Assembly: GCA_025058535.1 (NCBI GenBank) | Contig: JANXEL010000033.1 | Coordinates: 1 to 64,000, forward strand | Length of the DNA: 64,000 bases | Origin: Ignisphaera sp. | GTDB lineage: Archaea; Thermoproteota; Thermoprotei_A; Sulfolobales; Ignisphaeraceae | Reading direction: 5' to 3' | Shown: positions 9,568 through 20,726 of the stretch, piece after piece | Layout of the letters: each line of letters starts with the position of its first letter | Numbering within the stretch: the first letter of the stretch is position 1 | Position numbers and translations under genes: made by a program | The notes under the pieces: generated by a model | The model's database searches: none | What the model was told of the DNA's origin: nothing | The model's input: only the letters and a program-made list of their open reading frames with translations

Positions 9568-10740
9568 CTATCCACCACCAGCTACCTCCTTAATAATATC
9601 TTCAACAATCTTATAGTCTACCTTTATACCTTGGTCAGCAAGCTCTTTTATCCTTTTAAGGACAGCATCCACAACACTATCCCTCGGTTCGTATCCAAGC
9701 TGCTTTAGTACAAACATTACTGCATGTTTACCACTGTGTTTACCTATAACGATTCTCCTTTCAGCACCTACGAGAGAGGGATCTATGGGTTCGTAGGTTA
9801 GTGGATGGCTCAGAATTCCATGTACATGTATACCAGATTCATGTGAAAATGCATTGCGACCTACAATAGCCTTATTGGGTGGTATGACCAGACCGTATCT
9901 TTCGGTAATGAGTTGCACAACACTATTAATTCTATCAAATTTTATTCTGGTATCAAACCCCAGTAGAAATTTTATGGCAGCGGCAACCTCCTCCAAAGCA
10001 GCATTACCTGCCCTTTCACCAACACCTAAAATGGTTGCATGTATTTGGCCAGCCCCAGCCTCAACTCCTGCTACACTATTCGCTGTAGCCATACCAAAGT
10101 CGTTATGACAGTGTACACTAATTATATAGTTTCCCTTTACGCTGCTCCTTATATGGCTGACGAGCCTTGCCATAGAGCTCGGATAGGCAACACCAACGGT
10201 ATCAGCAATATCGATTCTGGAAGCCCCTGCATCGACCACGGCTTGGAACACACGGGTTAGAAATTCTGGATTTGTTCTTGTTGCGTCTTCGGCACTAAAT
10301 TCGATTATAAGTCCATGAGACCTGGCATACTCGACAGCAGCCACAGCCCTTTCAATGACCTGCTGTGGAGATAGTCTGAGCTTATACTTCATATGAATAT
10401 CTGATGTTGCTATAAATAGATGAATTGCATCGGTATCAGCATTGATAACTTTATCTATATCTTCCTTAACCGATCTAGCAAGTGCTATAACTTCTGATGA
10501 ACTGATCTCTCTAGCAATAATTTTAACTGCTTCAAACTCTCCGGAACTTGTTATTGGAAAGCCAGCTTCAATAGAGTCTACCCCTAGATCCTCCAGTGCC
10601 AATGCTATTTTAAGCTTTTGGTCAGGTCTTAAAGCAATACCAGGCATCTGTTCTCCATCACGTAGAGTCGTATCAAGTATCCTTACGTACTTCTTTCCCT
10701 CACCCGTATTTACAGAGTTCAGAGTTGGAGCAATGCGCAT
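9568..10740 (-). CDS. leuA: LeuA-family synthase without regulatory domain (2-isopropylmalate synthase or relative)
   Basis: Claisen-condensing TIM-barrel enzyme using acetyl-CoA. The DTTLRDGEQMPG motif lies near residue 23, the metal-binding HCHNDFGMA near 206, and GVGERAGNAALEEV near 239. The protein stops at 390 residues, after the helical communication region, and lacks the C-terminal LeuA regulatory/dimer domain present in typical isopropylmalate synthases of about 510 residues. It should therefore lack classic leucine feedback. Homocitrate synthase and AksA-type enzymes are alternatives. Adjacent leuB and the divergent ilv operon support a branched-chain role. ATG start; the TATA box lies near 10790. 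Confidence 0.8.
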   Translation of the reverse strand: MRIAPTLNSVNTGEGKKYVRILDTTLRDGEQMPGIALRPDQKLKIALALEDLGVDSIEAGFPITSSGEFEAVKIIAREISSSEVIALARSVKEDIDKVINADTDAIHLFIATSDIHMKYKLRLSPQQVIERAVAAVEYARSHGLIIEFSAEDATRTNPEFLTRVFQAVVDAGASRIDIADTVGVAYPSSMARLVSHIRSSVKGNYIISVHCHNDFGMATANSVAGVEAGAGQIHATILGVGERAGNAALEEVAAAIKFLLGFDTRIKFDRINSVVQLITERYGLVIPPNKAIVGRNAFSHESGIHVHGILSHPLTYEPIDPSLVGAERRIVIGKHSGKHAVMFVLKQLGYEPRDSVVDAVLKRIKELADQGIKVDYKIVEDIIKEVAGGG

Positions 10741-10755
10741 CCCTCGTTCATGTTA

Positions 10756-10775
10756 GATATGTACTTAGTACTAGT
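10756..10775. promoter_or_regulatory. Palindromic operator candidate at the leuA start site
   Basis: The top strand reads gatatGTACTTAGTACtag. GTACTTAGTAC is an imperfect palindrome (10 of 11 positions self-complementary around the centre). It sits where transcription of leuA should begin, about 25 bases from the minus-strand TATA box at 10790-10797. The same core occurs at 62034-62051 ahead of a winged-helix gene. Confidence 0.45.
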
Positions 10776-10789
10776 TCTGTAGAGGAGGT

Positions 10790-10798
10790 ATTTAAGTG
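10790..10798 (-). promoter_or_regulatory. TATA box of leuA-leuB
   Basis: On the minus strand the element reads cacttaaata. A start site near 10767 would give a short leader to the ATG at 10740. Confidence 0.4.
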
Positions 10799-10819
10799 TT
10801 TGTGCTCCTTTAACTGTGA

Positions 10820-10885
10820 AAGTATCTATAAATAAGTTTAAACCTAGTGCTAATTAATATATATCTGTTTAAGTTATAGATACTT
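10820..10885. promoter_or_regulatory. Perfect 12-bp inverted repeat between leuA and ilvB
   Basis: AAGTATCTATAA at 10820-10831 is repeated as its exact reverse complement at 10874-10885, with 42 bases between. Each arm faces one of the two divergent operons, and the right arm ends about six bases before the ilvB TATA element (10891-10899). This arrangement would suit an Lrp/AsnC-type regulator bridging two sites, but the protein is not identified by the sequence. Confidence 0.5.
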
Positions 10886-10890
10886 GTAAA

Positions 10891-10899
10891 AAATTTAAA
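10891..10899 (+). promoter_or_regulatory. TATA box of the ilvB operon
   Basis: The element aatttaaaaac follows the right arm of the inverted repeat. It predicts a transcript start near 10920 and a leader of about 170 bases before ilvB. I saw no coding potential or convincing stem-loop in that leader. Confidence 0.4.
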
Positions 10900-11091
10900 A
10901 ACCCGTGCAATAGCTAATACTACTATATCCTGAGGCTAAATGATGTGGTGAGGTAGATGGAACTCCAAGTTCAATAACCATCCAGAGGTGTGATGTAGGA
11001 TTATTTGTCCATGGATTTAGACTCAAGGAAGACGTATCGGTACCACCATTACCATCTAGTGTAGTTACTGAAGTCATGCTCTAGGTGGTCA

Positions 11092-12796
11092 TTGTTGAAG
11101 GGTGCTGATCTTACAGCTAAAACTCTAAAGGAACTAAATGTCAAGATAATCTTTGGAATACCTGGATTATCAAATATGACTCTATACGATACGTTAGTTG
11201 ACTATGTCAAAAGTGGGGAGATGCGATTAATCTTGATGAGACATGAGCAAGGAGCTGCCCATGCGGCGGATGGTTATGCGAGAGCTCTAGGTAAGCCTGG
11301 AGTTTGTACAGCTACGTCTGGACCTGGAGCGCTTAATCTAGTTACTGGTTTGGCTACTGCCTACTGGGATAGCTCACCAGTAGTGGCAATAACAGGGCAG
11401 GTCCCGAGAGCGTCGATAGGTAAGATGTCGTTTCAGGAAGCGGACATTCCTGGAGTCGTTCAAAACATTGTTAAATTTGTTATACAGATAAGGAATGTCG
11501 GTGATATTCCTATATGGCTTTACAATGCATTTCACATAGCTGTTGAAGGGCGTCCCGGTCCTGTGGTGGTTGATATCCCCCGCGACATTTTCAGCGAAAA
11601 GGTTGTGAATGGCGATATAAGATTTGGTAGGGAAGCTATTAAAGGATTTAGGCGATTTCCAATATATGCAGATCCTATACTAATCAAAAAGGCTGTAGAG
11701 ATTCTAGTTAATGCGGAAAGACCACTAATTTTGGTAGGCTCTGGAGCTGTTACATCAATGGCCACCGATGAGATAGTCACTCTAGCTGATATGCTTATAG
11801 CACCCATTGTATCCACCCTTCTAGGAAAATCAGCTGTACCAAACGACTACCCCCTCTATATAGGGATGATGGGTTACTATGGAAGGGCTGAAGCTAACAC
11901 CGCGTTTCTAGAATCTGACGTTGTCCTAGTAGTAGGTGCAAGGTTGAGCGATAGAACTGTGACATCATATAAAGACATCGTCGACTCTAGGAAGAAGTTT
12001 ATCGTAATAAACATCGATCCAACCGATGTGGAGAGGCTACCCATAAATGTGGATGTAGCGCTGATAGGTGATGCAAAAGCAATTCTAAGGAAGCTAATAG
12101 ATTCGCTGATGAGTATCGGAGTGAAGTTTGAAAGATCAAACTGGATTAGAAGGATATACGAGTTTAAAGATTACTACTCACACTTCTACTATGTTGATGA
12201 GGATGGTGTAGGGCTAAAGCCATGGAGAGCTCTAAAAACAATTAGAGGAGTGCTACCAAGGGATGCCATAGTAACAACAGGAGTTGGACAGCACCAGATG
12301 TGGTGCGGAGTTTTCTGGGAAGCTCTAGAACCACGCACATTCATAACATCTGGTGGAATGGGCACTATGGGCTTTGGCCTACCGGCCGCAATTGGCGCTA
12401 AAGTAGCGCAGCCAAATAGGGTTGTAGTAGATCTGGATGGTGATGGCTCGTTCCTTATGACTATGAACAACCTATCAACTGCTGTTGATGAGCACATACC
12501 TATCATAGTGGTCCTATTCGATAATAGGACTCTGGGACTCGTAAGACAAGTCCAGGACCTATTCTTCGGTGGTAGGGTTATAAGTGTAGACTTTGGGTCT
12601 ACAATAGACTATATTAAAATCGCTGAGGGACTGGGCGCACTTGGATTTGACGCACAGACATACGAAGATCTTGTAGTCGCTATAAAGAGGAGCATGAGGG
12701 AGAACATGCCGTCTGTTGTCAGAATTCCTATAAAAAGGGATGAACTATCCTTACCAACACTCCCTCCGGGTGGAAGCCTAAGGGAGATGATACTAC

Positions 12797-12819
<23 letters not shown>
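11092..12819 (+). CDS. ilvB: Acetolactate synthase, large (catalytic) subunit
   Basis: ThDP-dependent enzyme that makes 2-acetolactate or 2-aceto-2-hydroxybutyrate for Val, Leu and Ile. The catalytic Glu is in MRHEQGAAHAADGYA near residue 50, SGPGALN follows near 80, and the ThDP/Mg motif GDGSFLMTMNNL is near 450. At 575 residues it is full length, with the three expected domains in order. TTG start at 11092, with TTG also at 11095, behind the ribosome binding site GGTGG at 11083. It is the first gene of ilvB-ilvN-ilvC-cimA-ilvD and overlaps ilvN by 23 bases. Confidence 0.93.
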
Positions 12820-14177
<1,358 letters not shown>

Positions 14178-14282
14178 CTTGATCTAAACAGTTTAATCAT
14201 ATTTACACATATTTTATAACATAAAAGCTTTTTAAGCTGTCTATACAAGTTATGCTTCTCAAGCCCTAACATCAGGGTGTGG

Positions 14283-15876
14283 ATGGTGATAGGTGGTCTA
14301 GAAATCCAAGGTTGAGGTTCTTGATACGACATTAAGAGACGGTGCACAGGCAGCAGGAGTATCCTTCACTATTGAGGATAAGATAAGGATTGCTCTAGCT
14401 TTAGATGATCTAGGTGTTGAATATATAGAGGGCGGATGGCCTGGCTCAAATCCAAAGGACAGCGAATTCTTTAAGGAGATCAAAAGGTACGGTCTATCAC
14501 ACTCAAAGATAGTGGCCTTTGGAAGCACCAGGAGGAAGAACGGTCGTGCAGATAACGATCCGAATCTGCATGCTATTATAAAGGCGGATGTGACTACTGC
14601 GGTAATATTCGGTAAATCATGGACTCTACATGTCAGCGAGGTACTAGGTATTTCAAAGAGTGAAAATCTGGATATGATATATGAATCGATAAACTATCTG
14701 AAATCACATGGTATAGAGGTTCTATTTGATGCTGAACACTTCTACCAAGGCTTCAGTGATGATCCAGAGTATGCAGTGGAGGTTGTTAGAACTGCAGAGC
14801 AAGCAGGTGCTAGTGTGGCTATCCTTGCGGACACAAATGGTAGCGCCACACCCCTAGAGGTCTACAACATTACGAAAAAGATCGTTGATACTATAAAGGC
14901 TAAGATAGGACTCCATATGCATAATGATAGTGGTTGCGCAGTTGCAAACACATTAATTGGTGTGGCAGCTGGAGCTCGACATGTACAGGGTACTATAAAT
15001 GGTATTGGTGAGAGAACTGGTAATGCTGATCTAGTTCAAGTCCTTCCAACATTGGCATTTAAGATGGGTTTCAAGGTGCTGAAGGATAGTGAAAGTTTTA
15101 AGAAGTTGAAGAGAGTTTCTCAACTAATTTACAAACTTGCTGGTCTCGATCCGAACCCCTACCAACCATATGTAGGCGATTACGCCTTTGCACATAAGGC
15201 CGGCGTGCATGTAGATGCTATTCTAAAGAATTCTAAGGCCTATGAACACATAGACCCAGCTTTGGTTGGTAATAACAGAGAAATAATTGTATCTGAGCTT
15301 TCAGGAGCCTCAAATATAATTGCACTGCTTAAAAATCTGGGTATAGATCTCAGTAAGAAGGATGAAAGGGTTAGAAAGGCATTATCGAAGATTAAGAGTC
15401 TTGAGAAACAGGGGTACACATTTAATGCAGCTCCAGCTTCAGCAGTTCTAGTGGTATTGAAGGAGCTCACTTTAAAAAGGGATATTATAAGCAGGTATAG
15501 CTGGACTATATTCACAGACTCTACAGGAGTTTCGGTAGCCATAGTTAACCTGAATGAGATCAATGATAGAGCTGTAGATGTAGACTCTATAGTAGCTTTA
15601 AGGAAGGCTTTTGAGAATGCAGTCAAAAGGCTTCTGCCAGGCTATGAGACAGTAAGGGTAGCATCATTTTCAATAACTTTGCTTCCAGATGGTGCATATA
15701 GGGCCACAGTATGGTTTACCGATGGCTTTCACACATGGTCGACGCAAGGAGTCTCAATGAATATAATGGATGCATTTGGCAAGGCGCTAATTGACGGTAT
15801 TGAGTACTACAGTGCTGTCAGTGAACTTAAATTTGGTAATGTTAATGCAGTAGGCATAGATACGCTATTTCCATAG
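14283..15876 (+). CDS. cimA: Citramalate synthase, 5' end disrupted (no usable start in frame)
   Basis: LeuA-superfamily enzyme that condenses pyruvate and acetyl-CoA to citramalate, the threonine-independent route to 2-oxobutyrate for isoleucine. The N-terminus reads KVEVLDTTLRDGAQAAG, then EGGWPGSNPKDSEFF, with metal ligands in HMHNDSGCAVAN and a C-terminal LeuA-type regulatory domain. This order matches CimA of about 520 residues. The frame is open from 14302, but TAG at 14299 precedes it and the first ATG, GTG or TTG in frame is GTG 14512, beyond the catalytic motif. Dropping one A from AAA at 14302-14304 would join it to ATG 14283 (MVIGGLES). Alternatively GTG 14293 would serve if TAG were a sense codon. 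Confidence 0.85.
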
Positions 15877-15971
15877 CTAGTTAAGTACCGTATCGGGACC
15901 TCGAAGGTAGTTTATATCTGAGTAGAGGAAGAGCTATTAAAAGTGTATGGAGAGGTAATAGGTGGAATTTT

Positions 15972-17636
15972 ATGAGAAGCAGAATCGTGGTAGAAGGTGT
16001 AGAGAGAGCTCCACACAGGTCTCTCTTTAGAGCACTTGGATTAACAGATGAGGAACTAGGCAAACCTATAATAGGTGTTGCAAACTCCTGGAACGAGGTT
16101 ATTCCAGGCCATAAACATCTGAGGGAGATAGCAGAGGCTGTAAAGACAGGTGTTAGAATGGCAGGAGGAGTACCTCTTGAATTTAACACCATTGGGTTGT
16201 GCGATGGGATTGCAATGGGTCACACTGGTATGAAGTACTCCCTCCCATCGAGGGAGGTTATAGCGGACTCTATAGAGATTATGGTAAACGCTTACCAATT
16301 TGATGGGGTGATTCTGATAGGTTCGTGCGATAAAATAATACCTGGTATGTTGATGGCAGCAGCCAGGCTGGATATACCAGCAATATTCATATCAGGAGGT
16401 CCCATGCTTGCTGGAAGGTATAGAGGGAGGGATATAGATCTCCACGACGTTTTTGAAGCGGTGGGGGCATTTAAAGCTGGTAGAATTGGATACGATGAGC
16501 TTAAAGCTATAGAGGAGGCTGCATGCCCTGGTGTAGGTTCGTGTGCTGGAATGTTTACAGCTAATACGCTAAATGTATTAACGGAGGCTTTGGGGATTTC
16601 TCTACCTGGTAATGGTACAGCACCAGCAGTATCAGCTGAAAGAATAAGGCTTGCTAAAGAGACTGGTATGAAGATTGTTGAGCTGATTATGCATGGTGTA
16701 GCATCTAGAGCTATACTAACAAGAGAGGCATTCCTAGATGCTATTGCCGTGGATATGGCTCTTGGTGGTTCAACAAACACAGTTCTACACCTAATGGCTA
16801 TAGCTGCCGAGGCTGGGGTGAATCTAACACTAGATGATTTTGAAGAGGTATCACGCAAAACACCTACACTATGCAAATTAAGTCCAGCAGGTCCACACCA
16901 TGTTCAGGATCTTCATGAAGCTGGTGGAGTGCTTGCAGTAATGAAAGAGCTCTCTAAGAGGGGATTAATTCATGAAGATAGGAAGACTGTTGCTTTGAAG
17001 AGTGTCAGAGAGATAATTAGTAGGGCAGAAAACTATAGATTAGATGTAATCAGGCCTATAGATAATCCATGGCATGCAAGGGGCGGTATAATGGTGCTCA
17101 AAGGATCACTAGCACCTCTAGGTGCTGTAATTAAGATTTCAGCTGTTCCGGAAAATCTCTATGTGTTTGAAGGTGTTGCTAAGGTATTTGATAGTGAGGA
17201 GGAGGCTGTAGCATCAATATCTAGTGGTAGGATAGAGAAGGGAGATGTAGTTGTGATAAGGTATGAGGGTCCTAAAGGCGGTCCCGGTATGAGGGAAATG
17301 CTCACTGCTACGGCAATACTCGTTGGAATGGGTCTTGATAGAGATGTAGCTCTTGTAACAGATGGGAGATTCTCTGGAGCTACAAGGGGATTAGCTGTAG
17401 GTCATGTATCTCCAGAAGCCGCTGAGGGTGGTCCAATAGCTGTTGTGGAGAATGGTGATAGGATTAGAATAGATCTTAAAATGGGTAGGATTGATCTACT
17501 TGAATCCCAGGACGTAATAAGTGAGAGACTGAGAAGGTATAGGCCTAGAGAGGTTGAATGCAAGGGATACTTAGCTAGATACTCGAAATTAGTAACATCT
17601 GCATACACTGGAGCGGTGTTTGCCACTGGTCCTTAG
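15972..17636 (+). CDS. ilvD: Dihydroxy-acid dehydratase
   Basis: Fe-S dehydratase that gives the 2-oxo acids for Val, Leu and Ile. The family features are [16 protein letters not shown] near 76, the cluster cysteines in [10 protein letters not shown] near 117 and [15 protein letters not shown] near 185, and [17 protein letters not shown] and GRFSGATRG near the C-terminus. 554 residues, full length. ATG start with GGTGG about nine bases upstream. Last gene of the ilv operon. Its final 190 bases are partly repeated at 19660-19856. Confidence 0.94.
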   Translation: MRSRIVVEGVERAPHRSLFRALGLTDEELGKPIIGVANSWNEVIPGHKHLREIAEAVKTGVRMAGGVPLEFNTIGLCDGIAMGHTGMKYSLPSREVIADSIEIMVNAYQFDGVILIGSCDKIIPGMLMAAARLDIPAIFISGGPMLAGRYRGRDIDLHDVFEAVGAFKAGRIGYDELKAIEEAACPGVGSCAGMFTANTLNVLTEALGISLPGNGTAPAVSAERIRLAKETGMKIVELIMHGVASRAILTREAFLDAIAVDMALGGSTNTVLHLMAIAAEAGVNLTLDDFEEVSRKTPTLCKLSPAGPHHVQDLHEAGGVLAVMKELSKRGLIHEDRKTVALKSVREIISRAENYRLDVIRPIDNPWHARGGIMVLKGSLAPLGAVIKISAVPENLYVFEGVAKVFDSEEEAVASISSGRIEKGDVVVIRYEGPKGGPGMREMLTATAILVGMGLDRDVALVTDGRFSGATRGLAVGHVSPEAAEGGPIAVVENGDRIRIDLKMGRIDLLESQDVISERLRRYRPREVECKGYLARYSKLVTSAYTGAVFATGP

Positions 17637-17852
17637 AATAAAGATACTCATTATTCTGGGTATAGTTTGGGTGTTCAATCTACTACGATATCCTAGAATA
17701 GTGTAGAAGGATTTGTAGAGTGGTGTATTTTTCATGTACTGGATGTGCATGTAAAGGGTGGGTATGCAGAGGTAGAGTAATGCATTAGTTTTCATTTCAA
17801 AAGGCACTGCAGCTTGGCATAGCTACTTTGATAGAGGGTTGCATCCCTTTCG
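17637..17852. other. Intergenic stretch after ilvD
   Basis: No open reading frame with coding character, RNA signature or clear repeat. It is the near end of a decayed region that runs to about 19900. Confidence 0.5.
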
Positions 17853-18034
17853 CTACCCTTTCAACGATTCAGGAATCCAGGGCTCAATGTCAACCATCAG
17901 CATCGTAGCGGAAGAGAAGTGGTCTGCCACTTGATTATTGTTATAGCTATCCCATTCAATCTTCCTAGAAATCCGTAGACAAGCGTTTCTATAGCCTTAA
18001 AGTCGATAGGTAATCTATCTATCAACTCCACCAA
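17853..18034 (-). pseudogene. Remnant of a small unknown gene
   Basis: Behind the ribosome binding site GGTGA, a frame opening TTG-GTG at 18034 reads MVELIDRLPIDFKAIET and on through a hydrophobic stretch to a stop at 17897. The next frame continues as MLMVDIEPWIPESLKG to a stop at 17853, as if one frameshift had split a protein of about 60 residues. I do not recognise it. It lies on the same strand as the broken ABC genes upstream and probably belonged to that cluster. Confidence 0.4.
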
Positions 18035-18202
18035 GGCCTATTCACCTCACCCACTCTATGTAATTAACCCTGATTGGCCTATCACATCACTATGAAAGCA
18101 GTAGTGATCTAAATTAGAATTCTGGCGCTTAGCATTTTATCTCAATTATGCTGGATATAGCACTAGATTCCATCAATTTTTTTAAGCTATTGCAGAAGGT
18201 GT

Positions 18203-18970
18203 TTAGAGATTGTAGATTCTGTCTAGAGTGTACCTATGTTCTAATCTGTATCCCGCTCCTTTGACCAGTAAAAACTTCTTACCCCCAGCTTCAATAACCA
18301 GTATTGCTGATGGAACTACACCCTCCTGTATTGAAGAATTGAGTAGCTCTTCAACCGTAATTGGATTGTATAGATGTCCATCAAGTATTAAGTATGATTT
18401 CCAATTCCTAAATAGCCTAGATATATCAATTTCGTGGGTCACTATAATTAATTCCCTCACTACCTATTTCTGCTATCCATCTAGCAATAATTTTTCTCTT
18501 AGCTACGTCAACATTTTCAAATGGTTCGTCGAGTAGAATTATATTTTGGTTTAAAAGCTAAGGCGAGACAGTTTCTGAAGAGTACTCGTTGACCATCTGA
18601 TAATTCGTAGATCTTCTTTTCCAGATCTACCATCCCCACCTCTCTTAACATTTCCTTCGCTAAGGTACTATCAATTCCCTTTAACTCCTCATACAGGTAG
18701 ATTATATCCTTCAGCTTAACACCTATGGAGAAGGCTTCCTGTAGATTAGAGGAGAGATTGGTGTAGTTTCTAATCTTCGAGACCTCCATTCCATCAATTC
18801 TTATACTTCCACGGTACGGTACAATACCTGCAATAGCTCGCAACAGTGTTGTCTTTCTAGATCCGTTAGGTCCTAAAAGCAGCACTTTCTCTCTGTTATA
18901 TAGTGGTGTTTGCTCTTTTCACAATTTCTCTACCACTGTAGGATATGGAAACATTAATTAGCTCAATCAT
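18203..18970 (-). pseudogene. Broken ABC transporter ATP-binding protein
   Basis: Pieces of one ABC ATPase appear in order but in different frames. ATG 18970 opens MIELINVSISYSG. After a stop and shift comes Walker A as GPNGSRKTTLL (Gly to Arg against GSGKTT), then LSDGQ in place of LSGGQ. In another frame follows ILLDEPFENVD (Walker B), and in a third VTHEIDISRLF (switch His) with a short tail to 18203. At least three frame disruptions and two damaged motifs make a functional protein unlikely. The partner permease upstream is also damaged. Confidence 0.75.
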
Positions 18971-19655
18971 ACTATCCTCTCCTCTTCTAGAGGCTTTAAA
19001 GAGAGGCGTCTTAAAGCAAGGACTGCGGCTAGTGTAAGTACAGCTGTTCACAGAATAGTTGAACCAAAAAGTAATCCAATTGATGCTCTCTCCACTAATA
19101 GCCATGTGATAGAGTCTCGTGTAATCAGGATAGTTTTTAAGAACTGATTCCCTCAAGTATCCACTCATAGATATAAGCTGTATAGAGTTGAACGGATTCA
19201 GGTAAATTATGTCCCCTATACCCAGAAAGATATACGCCATAGCAGATACGTAGGATATGAGGAAAGGTATGAAGAATATGGATCCTCTAATCTTTCTGGA
19301 TACTTTAAGAGCAATAAGATTGAGAACTAGGAAGAGTGATGTGAGGAAAATCCCAGCTAGAACTATACCGAAGAAAATAACGAGCACATCGTTAGGAAGC
19401 ATGAGTGTGTTAAACCTCTGTGAAAACATGCCAATAGTGCACACAATTAAAATCAAACCAAGCACAAGAGAGCTTGTAATTGAGCTGGTATAGGCTGAGG
19501 CTAGATAGTATTGCGGAGTTAATCTAGGTATCTTAATAAGATGTGAAAGACCACCAGTTTGATAGAACGGCATGTAGGCCCGTGATGTAGCAAAAGATGA
19601 TACTGATGAGCAAGTTTTCCATGAATCGAACTGCAAGCCGTGAAAGAGTGTGTTT
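18955..19655 (-). pseudogene. Broken ABC-type permease
   Basis: Translation gives a polytopic membrane protein with at least four hydrophobic segments, for example SSLVLGLILIVCTIGMF and FFIPFLISYVSAMAYIFLG. It has no proper N-terminus, and a frameshift near the C-terminus runs it into the start of the ATPase frame. The 5' end abuts the ilvD-like fragment at about 19660, so it looks truncated at that junction. Together with the broken ATPase it was probably an export system of the ABC-2 kind. The substrate is unknown. Confidence 0.65.
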
Positions 19656-19659
19656 GTAG

Positions 19660-19856
19660 GGCGGAGGTGGGTCGATAGCTGTTGTGGAGAATGGTGATAG
19701 GATTAGAATAGATCTTAAGATGGGTAGGATTGACTTAATCAAACCTCAGGATGAGATGGATGAGAGGTTGAGGAGGTGTGTGCCTAGAGGAGCCAGGTGT
19801 AGAGAGGTACCTAGCTAGATACTCAAAGCTAGCAACATCGTGCATATAGGAGCGTA
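19660..19856 (+). pseudogene. Partial second copy of the ilvD 3' end
   Basis: Bases 19675-19718 are identical over 44 positions to ilvD 17436-17479. Similarity continues with substitutions and small indels through the last codons: ctagctagatactc is shared and then drifts. The copy has no start, is frameshifted and cannot encode a dehydratase. It is in the same orientation as ilvD, about 2.24 kb downstream, so the broken ABC genes lie between two direct repeats. Confidence 0.9.
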
Positions 19857-19955
19857 TTCATTAAGAACTTTTAAAATAGTAGAGCGCACCCATGTTCAAA
19901 AAATCTTAAAACGCTGTTTCTACTCTCTTATCTAAACAAGTGGAGAGGTGTTATA

Positions 19956-20726
19956 ATGAAGAGAATAGTGGTAATTGCTTTAGTAGCTGCGGCTCTAGCT
20001 GCAATACTACTAGCATATATGTTCTTCATCCACCCACAGTATGTTGTGCCAAGAAGAGTACTACGTGTTGGAACTTCGCCAGATTTTCCACCATTCGAAT
20101 ACATTTCACCAGGGGGTGAGATAGTTGGAATCGATATAGATCTCATTAAAGCCTTAGCGAAAAGGTTGGGCTATGAGGTTGAGATCGTATCTATGAGTTT
20201 TGACGGTCTCATACCGGCTCTAGTAAATAATCAGATAGATGTTATAGCATCTGGTCTAACCATAACTAGTGAACGGGCAGAGGTTGTATCATTTACAATT
20301 CCCTATTGGGATGCAGATCAAGCAATAATTGTAGCGAGAAACTCTAATTTTAGACCAAAAGGTTTAGAAGATCTAGTTGATAAGATTGTTGGTGTAGGGA
20401 GTGGCACCACTGCAGAGGGTTTGCTAACAGATTTCGTAAAAGATACTGGAAAGAATATAGATGTGAAAAGCTACGATAGCTACGTTCTTGCAGTAAAAGA
20501 TCTGGTTAATGGACGTCTGGATGCAGTTGTTATAGACACACCTGTTGCAAGATCATTTGCAGAAAGCTACGATATTGTTGTGTCGTGCATTGTGGAAACT
20601 GGTGAGAAGTATGGTCTTGCTGTTAGAAAGAACGACACAGAGTTGCTAAACAATTTAAACAAAGTGTTGGAGGAGTTTTTGAAATCTAAGGAGTGGCAGG
20701 AAATAATCAATAAGCATGCTGGTTGA
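19956..20726 (+). CDS. Polar amino acid ABC transporter, substrate-binding protein
   Basis: Family 3 periplasmic-type binding protein. Residues 1-24 form a hydrophobic signal/anchor (VVIALVAAALAAILLAYMFF), so the protein is probably tethered outside the membrane. The mature part opens VLRVGTSPDFPPFEY and contains GIDIDLIKALAKRLGY, ASGLTITSERAEVVSFT and the C-lobe GVGSGTTAEG, all typical of GlnH/ArtJ/HisJ relatives. The ligand is not decidable beyond a polar amino acid. 256 residues, ATG behind GAGAGGTG. First gene of a four-gene importer operon; its stop overlaps the next start. Confidence 0.9.
   Translation: MKRIVVIALVAAALAAILLAYMFFIHPQYVVPRRVLRVGTSPDFPPFEYISPGGEIVGIDIDLIKALAKRLGYEVEIVSMSFDGLIPALVNNQIDVIASGLTITSERAEVVSFTIPYWDADQAIIVARNSNFRPKGLEDLVDKIVGVGSGTTAEGLLTDFVKDTGKNIDVKSYDSYVLAVKDLVNGRLDAVVIDTPVARSFAESYDIVVSCIVETGEKYGLAVRKNDTELLNNLNKVLEEFLKSKEWQEIINKHAG

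Noticed and set aside
10895-11077. A 60-codon minus-strand frame in the leu/ilv spacer
   Set aside because: Composition is unlike a protein, no ribosome binding site, and it lies in the ilvB leader.
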